A DNA stretch of 64,000 bases from Colias croceus (Eukaryota > Arthropoda > Insecta > Lepidoptera > Pieridae): the NCBI RefSeq assembly GCF_905220415.1, contig NC_059538.1, positions 4,278,001 through 4,342,000 of the forward strand, read 5' to 3'. The position numbers and the translations under genes were made by a program. The stretch's first letter is position 1. Every line of letters begins with the position of its first letter. This document shows, in pieces, positions 44,375 to 56,900 of the stretch. The notes under the pieces were generated by a model. The model saw nothing but the letters and a program-made list of their open reading frames with translations, was not told the DNA's origin and did not search any database.

Positions 44375-44909
44375 TATCGGTCATAATAATTTTATTCGCA
44401 TATAATAATTGATTATGATACATGGAGCGCTAACGCGCACCGGTCAGATGACACCGAGCGCAACTCGGTCGTTCCGCTCCAAATTACATTATTTATTTAT
44501 ATTGCATCGTCATTCGTTATGCAAAACCGTGGCTACATATTCACTAGTGAGAGGTCTCGAGGCAGCATCGTTAAGCGGACGCAGAGTCCTCGCAGCGCTC
44601 CGGCCGTTCGCAGCGAAGCTGCCGACCTTCGCGTTTTACATATACTTAAAATATAACAGTCAAATTAGACAGCCGGATGTCCGTCCGATATTTACATACA
44701 AACAAGGAGCGCCTCGCGTCGCGGCCACCGGAGCCGGCCGGGGCGCGCTCCGGTGTGGAGCCCTGGCCTGAGGCGTCTCCGTCCGAATCTTAAATAATCT
44801 TAATCATCACATCCATAATTTACGACTTAAAATACCGAGAGAACCGTCAGCCGCGTGCTACGTGCGGGGCGCGCGGGTCGCGTGGGGCGTGAGGCGCGTG
44901 CGGCGGCGC
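44375..44909 (-). other. PRRC2 3' UTR
   Basis: Downstream of the PRRC2 stop on minus. It is GC-rich near the stop, then turns AT-rich. A minus-strand AATAAA (plus tttatt at 44391-44396) would end the transcript near 44375. The plus-strand frame at 44409-44771 is an antisense shadow. Confidence 0.55.
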
Positions 44910-47900
44910 TCACTCCGCCTTCACCTCGGCGGGCGCGGGCGCGTCGCTGGCGGCGGGCACCTCCACCGCCTCCTCGGCCGTCAGCGGCGTGTCGCCCCCG
45001 TCGCGGGACGGCTCGCCGCCGCCGCTGCCGTCTACGAATATTCATTATAATTTAAGGCATATAAACACACAACTTCTAATTCTATCTGTTTAAAATATCG
45101 CATGTTTTCCTTCACCAAATATTGAAAATCCCCCTTTTATGAGCAAAATTTTATAAATATGTCACTGTATAATACATACAATAACACATTTGAGCATAAA
45201 CACACAAATATGAATGGTAAAACAGGTTTAATTACAGTGAATGTTCGAATACTGCGCAGGGTGCGAGTACTCACTGCGCTGCGGGTGGTGGTAGTAGAGG
45301 TTGTGGCGCGGCGCGTGGTGCGGGCGCGCGGCGGGCTGCGCGGGCGGCCGGTACAGCGGCATGGCGGGCGCGTGCGGGCGCTGGATGGGCGCCGGGTAGC
45401 GCTGCGGGCCCATGTTGCGGTTCATCGCGCCGTTACCGCACCCGCCGCGACCGTTGTTGCCGCCGCCGACTAGTTGCTTTACATGTGCAAAAACTGATTA
45501 CTTATTATGTTAAACTTTTCGCTTCCAGTTTGAAACCAATGCCAGGCTGAAAAATGAGGGGCTATTGAGTTGCGTTGTATTAAAACGACTCCAAAATTAA
45601 ATCAAAACTAATGAGTTATGTGCAATTTTTACATGGATAGTTTTCAATTAAAGAAGCGAAGATGAAAGCTAATTTGCTGTTATTATGTATGTGAGCATTA
45701 AGATGTCGCAAAGGCGGGTGACTGATATCGATCCACACAATAGTTACCTGTTGGTGTTGTTGGTGGTGGTGCTGGTGGGGGGTGTGCGCGGGGGGCGGGT
45801 GCTGCTGGTGTTGCTGGTGCTGCGGGTGCTGGTGGTACTTGTGCTGCGGCGGCGAGTGCGGCGGCTTCTGCGGCTTGGCGGCGCCCTTCGGCGTGGGCGA
45901 CGCGGAGTCGCACAGCGGGAACCCGTTCGCGTGCTCGTGCAGCGGGCTCTTCAGCTGCTGCTGCGGCGGCGGGCGCGGCTGCGGCGCGTACTGCTGCTGC
46001 AGCGGCGGCGCGCGGTATTGTTGCTGGTGGAAATAGTTTCATGTTGTAGTATTTGGTTTTAGCATTGTATAACATTTCATTATGAATTTTTTTTTGAGAC
46101 CATGATAACATTGGGACATATTTTTCTAAATTTCCTTTAGTTTTTAGGTTTACTTTCTATAGTTAAGGTTTACGATGTTACAAACGTTACGTTAGCTAGT
46201 TTTTAAGTGAATGTAGATGAATAAAATGTGGGTCGATAAATTTATTTTCGTTATGTACACTCACTTGCATCTGCTGTACGGCGGCCGCGACGTGCAGCTG
46301 CGAGGAGAGGAACTGCGAGCTGAACGCGTTGGACTGCGCCGGCTGCGTGAACTGCAGCGGGTAGGTGGGCGCCGGCGCGTTGGGCGGCTGGTAGGGCGAG
46401 TAGTACGAGTTGGCGGGCGGCGCCGGGCGCGGCAGCAGGCCGGGCAGCGAGTACGGCGCCTCGCCCACCGGCCCCGAGTAGCCCAGGTACTGCTGCTGGA
46501 ACGTATTCACGCCGCCCACGCCGCCTACGCCGCTCACGCCGCCGCCCTTGCTCCCTGCGAATTGTGCATTAACTACGCGATAAAAAATAATCATTCATGT
46601 TCAAAATATACTTGATAGGTAATAATTTTGGTAAAACTTTTGTATAGACTTTATAATGTAATGGCCTCTTGTACAAACTATGCCTTTCTTTTGTATTATA
46701 ATGTTATTTTGTCCAAATTTTTGTTTGTGCAATAAAGTGTTATAAATAAATAAATAAATAAATGTAGTAAATTATGTTTCAGACAGCCGGAGGCCCCAAA
46801 AAAAACTACGAATTCACTTAGAAATACTTTAATATAAACTTATTACAATACGTCTTGCTCGATGCAAGTCTTAACAATTAATAATTATAAAGCTAATTGA
46901 ATATAAAATGAAAACTTAAAATTACGTTGCGCCAATGGAATCTGCTACGTCCGTACAATACGTTCCCGTGAGAAACGTTGACGCAGCAATGTCTTGGGGA
47001 TCCGTTGGCGTAACTCCTCCCCCCGAAGACCAGCAACTATTTGAGCACGGTGTGATAAAATGTTGCTGGAAACTGTGGTCCTGGCGAAGATTCGGTACAA
47101 TTTTGACTGTCTTGATCTTCCGTCTTTGTATTAGGGTCGTCTTGATTCTTCCAGCACGTAACGTTCTTATAACGGATTACTTTGTAAGTTGCGAAAAGTA
47201 GCAAAGTGCCCAAAAGGAATGTATAAATTGGGACAGTGGTATGGTATATCGTCGATGTATCCTTTTCTAGTTCAATCGGTGCTTGCATCAGTATCTTAGT
47301 ATGAATCTTATGCAGATCTTCCAAATTTATTGAATTCAACTTTACATGATTTTCAGGGCTGTGGTTGAAGTGTATTTCATTTAAGTCGATATTACTTATT
47401 TTCAGTGGTTGTCCTCGAATTCTATCTTGAACGTTATTGACTTTAAATTTATCTGATTCCAGGATACAATTTTCAGGAACGGTTATGAGGAAGCTGCCAT
47501 TAACAGTCATGAAATCGTCCTGTTTGCATTTTAGGTGTATTTTCGTCTGGTGTGGCATAGATAGGATGTAGTGTCTGTCATCCAATCCTAGTATCATTTC
47601 TTGAGAAAGGATTACTTCCGTCATCCTGCATCCTTGGCCCAACATTTGACTTTGAATAAAATCCTGTATGCAGTCTGCTTTCGTCTGGATCTGATTGGTT
47701 TTTATCTCACAAAGATACCCGTTACCGTACTTCGGGCATTCAGCCTCCATGTACAAGAAAGACTGTGTACTTGTGGCAATGAAAGTATAAGGAGGGATGA
47801 GAGCCTGCATGTACTTATTAGGAAAAACAGCTAATTTATAAAAAGTAAATGAATCCTTAGATACTATTGGAAATTTAAGAACAATTATAATCTTTTTTCC

Positions 47901-50900
47901 ATTAAAATAATATCCTGGTTTTATTATATCGTAATATTGTCTTAATTCTAACTCTAAAATTCTATCCTTACCATATATAGTATTTAATTTTATTAATATA
48001 TCCTTTAACACATTTGAACTTAACATAGAATGATGTGTTGAGGACGTACGAATGAAAGCTAATGTATTTTCGATTCTAACCAATTCTTGCAATATATCAT
48101 CTACATTTTCTGTCATTATGCTAAGGATCTGGGCAAATTTAGCATATTTTATCAAACGGGATATTTTATAGTCTTGTTGCGTCATAAAAAATAATAAAGT
48201 AGAATTTATCTTTACCTGATTTTCGACAATTTTGGATATAAGTTCAGAATGACGTTTCATCCATTCTTTGCTTATACTAATATGACTATTGAATTCATTA
48301 ACTATTTGATCCTGATTGTGTTCTAAATTTTTGATAACACTATCGTATCTTATTGCGTCTGTATAATCTAAATTACCAGTTATGCCTTTTATTACCGATC
48401 CTAGCCCATCAATGAGACCTCTTTTTACACGGCTTGGCTCAAGCGACTTAAGCTGTTCTAAAACTTGCACTAATTTAGAAGAAAGGTGCTCAATTTGATT
48501 TTCGTACAAACTTAAAGCTTCACTGTCTAGAGTCTTTTTATAGTGTATAAGTTGGTCCTGTAATGTCCTTAATTTAATGTCAATGTCATTAAGTTCTATG
48601 TATTCTAAAAACGTATGATAGTGCGTCAAAAGTCTCGCTTGTCCAAGTTTAAACGGCAGTAGTCCTGGTCCATTTCCTAAGTCGTCAAGTTTTATCTCCT
48701 GTGTCATTACTACGGGGATCGTGAGAAGCATCAGTATCCTGTAACAATTTGGCGGTCTTAGGCACACGTTTAAGTCTGTGTTTTGCAACGGGGTCCTTTT
48801 TACGAGAGGTATATATATGTATAGGCAAGTTAGTTAAAACCTTATCTTTAGTATAACGGGGTGCTAATTTCTTACGGGCAGCTAATGGGTTATTGACAAA
48901 TACTATCTGACCAGGTTCGTACTGGATCTCGGGATCCCGATCTCTATTCCTATTTTCTATTAGATTAGTTCTATTTTGTAAAGAAAATTCGTTAATCGTT
49001 TTATATACTTCCTGTACTCTACTCCTATGTGTTAATATATATTGCTGCATTAAGTGTTTTGTTAGATCAATATCTACAGGGTCTCTAGGATCCATATGAC
49101 CAAGTATGAGGTCATACGGCCTACATTTTGTAAAACTATGGATAGTACTATTGTATGCTAAAAGTGCGTACGGTATTAAATGCGTCACCATAGCCTCTCT
49201 ATTTTTTAATCTAAGTATTCTAAGGTGTTCTAAAAGCGTGGAATGGAATCTTTCTATATTACCGTTGTCATTCGGCGAATTTGGAAGTATTTTGTGATGA
49301 ATAATTTTATGTAAGTTAACGAATTCAGAAAAAATTTGGTTCGTAAATTCCGTGCCATTATCAGTTACAATCGTTAAAGGCAGACCGTGATGCGTTGAAA
49401 ATGTTAAAAGAGCTTGAACAATACTTATAGCAGTAATATCTCGGAGATAATAAGCTTGCGCGTACTTGGAAAACACGTCTATAATAGTTAGATATTTTTC
49501 GGACTCAACTGTAAAAGTATCTATGTGAACAATTTCGAAAGGCTTTGTAGCTGGTGGAACAACCTTGAATTGCTGTTTAATGGGTTTCCTGTCATATTTT
49601 ACCTGACCGCATATACTACATTCGTTAATAAATTTAGTTATTTCATCCTTCATTTTAGGCCAAAAATAACGTTTAGAAAGAGCTAAGTAACATTCGTTTA
49701 TCCCTCGGTGGTTTGTTTTACCATCGTGGTACTTCCTAATCAAATCCTGCTGGTTTAAGTAGTCACTGACGTTTTCTATCTCGGATTTGGCTATCACAAG
49801 CTTGTAAGACGAACTTTTGAACTTTTCCTGTATAATGGGAACAATATCGAACATACAGTCATATGGTTCTATTAACATCGCGGTTTTAATTTTTGGACTA
49901 ACAAATTCTTTAATCATATCGACTATATCTTCCTCAAGGTAAGGTTGACGTAGTTGGAGAGAAATACGCGTGTGATTTTCAAAAGGCTTAGTTACTTTGG
50001 GCTTACGTTTAATATCGCCTACTACCGTAATGAATAATTGCCTATGAAATTTATTTAATGGTTCATCTGTAATTGGTACCTCGAGTATAGGATTTTCTCT
50101 ACTAGTGTGTGCTGTTTCCGTGGATGAGCCTAGCGATATATGGTCACCTGATGGTGAATAAGCCGTTTCAGTTGAAGACCTCATTGCGTTCTGATTACGT
50201 CTAGGTGAGCTAAGATGAACTGTCTCTGTGGATGAGCTATTTGAAATATTATCTACTGATGTGTTAACTAATACGGAACTAATTTCTTCGTTATGAATTT
50301 CAACGCGAGATAACGCATCTGCGTTTGTGTTAGCTTTTCCTTTTTTATAAATTACCGAAAAATCATATTCACTAAGCTTAAGTTTCCACCGCGTTGGTCT
50401 TGCGTTCGGTTCTTTCATACTCATAACCCACTGTAATGGCTTATGATCTGTAACGATTTTGAATTTACGGCCAAATAAATAAGGGCGAAAGTACTTTGTT
50501 GCCCAGACTATAGCTAAAAGCTCTTTTTCTATAGTACTATAATTTAATTCACTGTCATTAAGTGTTCTAGATGCGTAACAGATAGGCTTATCAGAACCAA
50601 TAGGACCTTGCGATAAGATAGCTCCTAAAGCAAAATTTGAAGCGTCCGTTGTTAAAATGAAATCTTTACTAAAATCTGGATACTGTAAAATCGGATCATT
50701 CGTTAAGAGAGACTTACATTTCGTAAAACAATTTATGTAATCAGTGTCTAAAATTATCTTCTTGCCTTTTTTCAAACACTGCGTTAGAGGTTTTGTGATA
50801 CGAGCGAAATCGGGTACAAATTTTCTATAGTAGCCCAATAAACCGAGAAATTGTTTAATTTGCTTAGGCGTTTTAGGTATAGGATACTTTTCTATTGCTG

Positions 50901-53900
50901 AAATTTTGTCCGGATTAGGCTTAATTCCGTCCTTAGAAATAACATGGCCTAAATACGATGTCTCTAATTTTAAAAATTCTGACTTGTCCATTTGGATTTT
51001 AAAATTTGATTCTCTCAATTTTGCAAAAACCTTTTCCAAATTATTCATGTGCTCTTGCAATGACGTACTAAAAACAATGATATCGTCGAGATAAACTAGG
51101 CAAATCGTGTTCTGTAGGTCTTTGAGAACATTGTCCATCACTCTTTGAAAAGTTGATGGAGAATTTTTTAATCCCATGGGCATACGTAAAAATTCGTAGT
51201 GCCCATGCTCGACATTGAACCCTGTCTTGTGGACGTCATCAGGGTGCATTTCCACCTGATAGAATCCACTAGCTAAATCTAAGGTGGTAAAATATTGGCA
51301 ATTTCCTAGCTTATGGAGGACGTCATTTATATTGGGGATGGGATATTTATCATCTACTGTCTTTTCATTAACCTTTCTGAAGTCTACAACAAGCCGCCAC
51401 TTAGTCTTACCTGAAGCGTCTGCTTTTTTTGGGACCACCCATATAGGTGAGCTCCATGCAGATGCAGAAGGTCTAATGATACCTTGTTCTAACATATTTT
51501 TAATTTGGCTTTTGACTTCCTCTCTATGAATAAATGGATATCTGTAGCTACGAGTGTGAACGGGTACCTCATCCGTTGTCCTAATTTTATGCTTAATCTT
51601 ATTAGTGAACGTGAGAGTTTCTCCCTCAATGTAAAATACGTCCGCGTACCTAGCACATAATTTCTCTAAATTAATACGTTCCTCCGGATTTAAATGATCG
51701 GTTCTAAGTTTGGATAAAACTTTATCTGCACGAGATGTAACTATATTATCGCTAAAAACTTCTGCATTAAAAATTTCGCAGTTAATTGGTCTAGTTAATG
51801 AAAAAATTACGTCATGCGGAGATGGGTTGTACACTTCCAGGAAACCTCTATTCTCCACTACTGAAGTTAAACATTGGGGTATCACGCAGCTGCCTACAGC
51901 CTGCTCAGAAATGATGACGTCACCATTTTCGCAATTAATGGGGATTTTAACCAATTTTGATGAACCGGCAGGTATGACGTCTTCATAAAAATTAATGTTA
52001 CACGAGTTATACATGAGGATAGGGTTTCGAGCATAACGCGTAATTAAAACTCTGTCCTTCAAATCAATTTTTGCGCCCCAAAATTCAAGTAAATCTAATC
52101 CTATAAGCCCATCAAAAAATTCATGAAATTTATATATAAAAAGTTTTATATTTTCGTTATCCTTAAATTCCGAAAAGCACGGTATAGTTATTGAATAATC
52201 ATTGCGAGTTGTCGCGTGAACGTTCGTTACCTCAAAGGGATCGTAATCTAATTTTACATGCGCAAAAAATAATTGAACTGCTTCAGGACTTATAAACGAC
52301 TGATTAGCACCAGTATCAATTAATAATTTTAAGGGTGGATCTGAAATTTGTATAAAGGGAAGCTGCCTTTGCGTTTGAATGTTAAGTTCTATCTTGGCTT
52401 TTTTAAGAGGCACTTTTTCGTAAAATTTTCATTATCACCGCTAGAGGGCTCTAACTCAGGTGTCACTACTTGGGATAAGTCGCAATGCTGTTCTTCAATA
52501 TAGTTACAGTCAAGGTTAGATGAGTCATAGTCATTATAATCGTTAAAGTATTGTTCAGGGTCATAGTAACAGTTATTGTCATAATTGTTAAAATTATTAT
52601 CAAAGTAGTAACTTTCATGAGGTATTTGGGATTCATGCATGTGCATCTCCCTATTCCTAAAATTATGCGCAATTTGGGAAGATGGAATCTCTTTAGTTAC
52701 ATAATGACTAACGCCGCTCATTGGTTTCGGACCTTGATTTTGATTAAATTTTGGTTGTAGCCTAAAAACGTTACTTTGCGGATTATAGTTCGGTGGTAAA
52801 GCGCGGAACATCTGTTGTGTTCGCGTCGGCTGCCTATTGAAATTATTAAATTGCGGCCGACCTTGAACAGGTTGATGCGTACTAGGTCTAGGCATCGGTG
52901 CAAATTGTTCGGAATTTCTTGGAACATGTGTATTACTGAATGAAAATTGGGGCCCCAAAGGCATGGGCCCTAAATTAAATTGCTTTTTATCTAATTTTTG
53001 AAAACTATTTCTATTTTGCAGGTATGTCGCGTTAAGTTCCTCTTGCACGTATTCGAGGGCCTTTTCCATCGTCTCGGGCCTCATACACCGAATTCGTGAC
53101 CCTAGAGGTTCTTTCAAACCGCGAACATAAGCCTGAAGGGCTACTTTTTTGTAGAGCGTACGTTTAGCTTCGATTGTACTTTCGATCACTTCGTGAAGCG
53201 AAACGTAAGTCATGATTGTACTAAAAAGTTGCTGGCACCTTTCGTAATATTCCTGCGGGGTTGAGGACCCCTGTGAAGCCATAGACAAGTCATTGTACAA
53301 AGAAATCTCATCCCTTTGGTCGGAAAAGTTGTTAATTAAAGCCGACCTTATACCGGACCAATTTTCGGGAATTCCGTTTGAATTCATAAACCGAGAGGCA
53401 GAACCGGTAATTTTATTTAAAATACCGTTAAATAAGCATAAGTTTGATAATTCGCTACCTGGCCCTGTACTAACATATTGGTTAACTATTAGATCGCAAA
53501 TCTTTATGAATCTAGTTAAAACATTCGGGTTCCCGTCGAATTCGGGAACCGGGCGTAAGGCCTTATATATAACGTCAGGGTCATGTACAGCCATCTCTTC
53601 AAAAATACTTTCTAAGCTACCTAAATTCCTACGATTATTATCTAGATACGACCTACGAGATAACCTACTCGATGCAGGCCCGGGAAAATAATTCTCTCGG
53701 ATGGAAAATTTTGGAAATATAAAAAATATCAAAAAGGATTAAAACTAAAAGGATAAGTAACACAGATCTATTCTATGTACTTACATTAACAAAATTCGGC
53801 TTCTTTCGGGATCAATGTTTGGATGTCGCCTCCAGGCCGCAGAAACCGTAGATTCTGGATCCTCGTAGCGATAGCGAAGGTCACTATCTATGCCACTTAT

Positions 53901-56900
53901 AATTTTTGAGGATCCTACCGACTGCGCCAATTATGTTTCAGACAGCCGGAGGCCCCAAAAAAAACTACGAATTCACTTAGAAATACTTTAATATAAACTT
54001 ATTACAATACGTCTTGCTCGATGCAAGTCTTAACAATTAATAATTATAAAGCTAATTGAATATAAAATGAAAACTTAAAATTACGTTGCGCCAATGGAAT
54101 CTGCTACGTCCGTACAATACGTTCCCGTGAGAAACGTTGACGCAGCAATGTCTTGGGGATCCGTTGGCGTAACTAGTATAAAAATATTTTGTGTATTCAA
54201 TATTTAAAATTACGTTCAAACATTTTTAACATGTATTTACCTATTGCACCAATCTGTTGTGAAGATGGTTTGACTGTGGCAGACATCAATGAATTGGATG
54301 TGCTAGAGATGAGAACTGTGCTGGGACTATTACCCAACTGTCCTGATTGACCAAAAGCTGCGCCACCCCCAGCTGCTGCCTAAAAATTAATAAAGATATT
54401 ATTGTCTACTGAACCTTTAATTATAATATATGAATACTATATTATAACTAGTAGGTAACTAATTTATTTTTTAATTCAATGGACAATATTGTTATAATAT
54501 GCATGAATGATTTTTGTTTTTAACTTACCATTCGGTACTGACTTTGAAGGCTCTGGAACATATCTGGTGGAGGCTGGTAATTATATGGAGTGGCTGATCC
54601 TGCCCCATATGGAGTTGCAGGGAATCCACCGAATTGTCCCCTTGTTTGATCTAAAAAGGCACCATAGAGCCCTCCTTGCTGTGGCAGTTGCTGGGAGGAA
54701 CCCAGAATTTGTTGCGACGAATTAAATAACACAGCTGGCGGAGAAGGTACTGACAGACCGCCGTAACCTCCCGGATAGCTAACGTGATTGTAGTGTTGTG
54801 GCGGTGGGGATTGCAACTGTTGCGTCGGCTTTACTTTACAAACATTTGGCGGGGCACCTGTATCTGTATTATTGTGCGCATCTTCAAAACCGGCAAACTG
54901 TAATTCTTCACTTCCTTCAGCAACAGCTGGCATTTCCCAGACTTTTTTTACACTGGCAATTTTTAAATTGAGATCGGCAGCCAGTGGAGATATTGTATTT
55001 GAAGTACTCATATGGGTACCACGTGGCAATCCAAGTGATTTAGCTGATTTGTCTTCGGTTAATTGTCCCAGATCAGAATCGAACGCAAAGTCTAATTTCA
55101 TATCAGATGAATCTTCTGTTTTTTGTGTTGCATCAAATGACATTGGCAACCCTAGGGATCCTTCAGCCTCGCTTACAGGTCTACCAGTTTCAGCCATTAG
55201 CTCTTGAATAGATCTGGGCCGTGTCCTTACATCACCATTAAATTGAAGTGCTCGAGATTCCATCTCGCTAGCAACTTCCTCTTGCGATTTAACTGTATTA
55301 GCACTTGGTTGATATTTTGATTTTAATGCTTCTGCTGGCGGAGTTTTGTAGTTAGTATTTTCGAATATTATTGTTTCAACTGGAGGAGTGGATCCATCAA
55401 GTACACCAGTCTTTTCAGGTACAACCACAGGAGTGGAATTAGGTTTGGGGTCAATTTGATTGTTTGCATCACCTGGAGTACTTCTTTGACTCGATTGGCT
55501 GGATTTATCCACCACTTCTGAAGGCTCTTCTACATTTCCCCTTAGAGTTTGCGAAATTGGTTTATCCCAAGCATTAACTGTAGGAGGAGGTGGGGCTGCT
55601 CCCGTATCAGGAATAAAACTAGGTACTAATCCCATTTGTTGTTTTTGTCTTTGTTTAGCAAAACGTGGAGGCAGATTAGCTGTACGCGGCCTTTCATATT
55701 GCGAATTGGGTTTACCAGACACAGGAGCTGATCCACGAGAGTTAGATTTTTCGCTAGAATTTCGAGTTGAAGATCCGTTTCTACCGCCTCCCTGATTGGA
55801 GCGTGAACGAGGTTGTTTTGTACCATTTTGACTTTCGTCTTTAGCATTTGCAGAAGAACCTCGCGCATCTTTTGAAGTCTTTTTATTACGCACTTCTTGA
55901 AATCCATCATCAACTGCTTCTTCATTCTTAGCTGCAGAAATCTTTAAATCAGTCATAGCCTCTGTGACATCAACTCCTTTGTCTGATAAGTTATCTTTTT
56001 TAGCTGCTGGTGCATTACGACCATTTTGTCTATTCCCTGAATTTTGATTACGATTTCCACCTTTTTGAGATTGACCAGATTGTCTTCCCCCAACAGAACG
56101 TCGGCGAGTTCCGCCACCCTCGGAATGTTCGGAAGTTGTCTCCCAGTTTTCATCTTCGCCGCTGTTAGGCCCCATTCCACCCCTGGAACGACGATCACGT
56201 CCTTTTCCTGATGAACCTGTACGCTGCCTGTTGCCACCTTTGTCCATATCATCTGGGATTCCTTCTTTTACTTCTTCATTTTCTTTCACGCGGTTAGCTT
56301 GACTAAACGGACTTTTCGTGTTTGGTGGCCCATAACCTGTAACTCGTTTAGCAGGAGCAGGAGGTCTTGTAGTACCTTGAAAACCACCTCGACCACGACG
56401 TGAAGGTTGACCTCGGGGTGCAAAGGGTTCCCTGTTCTCCAGTGCATCAGTTGCATGAGGTACCTGAACTTGATCTGGATGAATATTACCAACATCTTCA
56501 GGTCTATCCTGTTTTTTAGGTCTTCTTGGGCTCCGTGGTGCTCTACGCCTCTCTTTACGATCCGCGTCAGTTGAACCATCAGACTCGCTTGCTCTATTAT
56601 TAGATCGTGAACTGCGGTGTGACCGACGCCCCCGAGATTCTCTAGGTCCCCAACCTCTATTATACACATTATAACCACCAGTTCCAAATCCTCTTCCTTT
56701 CTTTTCAGATCCAGATCCACTTGATTTTCTTTCCACGGGTTCTTTAGGAGGAATTTTGGTAAGATTTTCATTACTAACTCTTTCATTCTTTACTTCCTCA
56801 GCAGGTATATTGATAGAGTCTGCTGGGATAGCTTCTGTAGAGCGTGGATCGTTAATTTTTATGTTGGTAATGGAAGGATCGTTATTAGATTTGGTCATAA

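Larger units (their letters stand above)
46770..54174 (-). mobile_element. Full-length errantivirus (gypsy-group LTR retrotransposon with env)
   Basis: A 7405-bp provirus flanked by an AGTA target duplication (46766-46769 and 54175-54178). The two 246-bp LTRs are identical base for base, so the insertion is very recent. On minus the LTR reads AGTTACGCC ... CATAATT, as usual for errantiviruses. Primer-binding site, polypurine tract, gag, pol and env are all present with no internal stop. It lies in PRRC2 intron 9, in the same orientation as the gene. Potentially mobile in its host; described here only as found. Confidence 0.97.

Noticed and set aside
44409..44771. 120-codon plus-strand frame
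   Set aside because: Antisense to the PRRC2 3' UTR, no family features; GC-rich sequence keeps random frames open.
44827..46111. Several Ala/Arg/Gly-rich frames on both strands
   Set aside because: Shadows of the GC-rich PRRC2 exons 11-13; only one frame on minus is consistent with splice phases and with Gln/His/Pro-rich PRRC2 sequence.
47601..53691. Multiple plus-strand frames of 60-132 codons
   Set aside because: Antisense shadows of errantivirus gag, pol and env.
56286..56786. 166-codon minus frame and neighbouring frames at 55626-56252
   Set aside because: Alternative frames inside PRRC2 exon 8, without conserved content.
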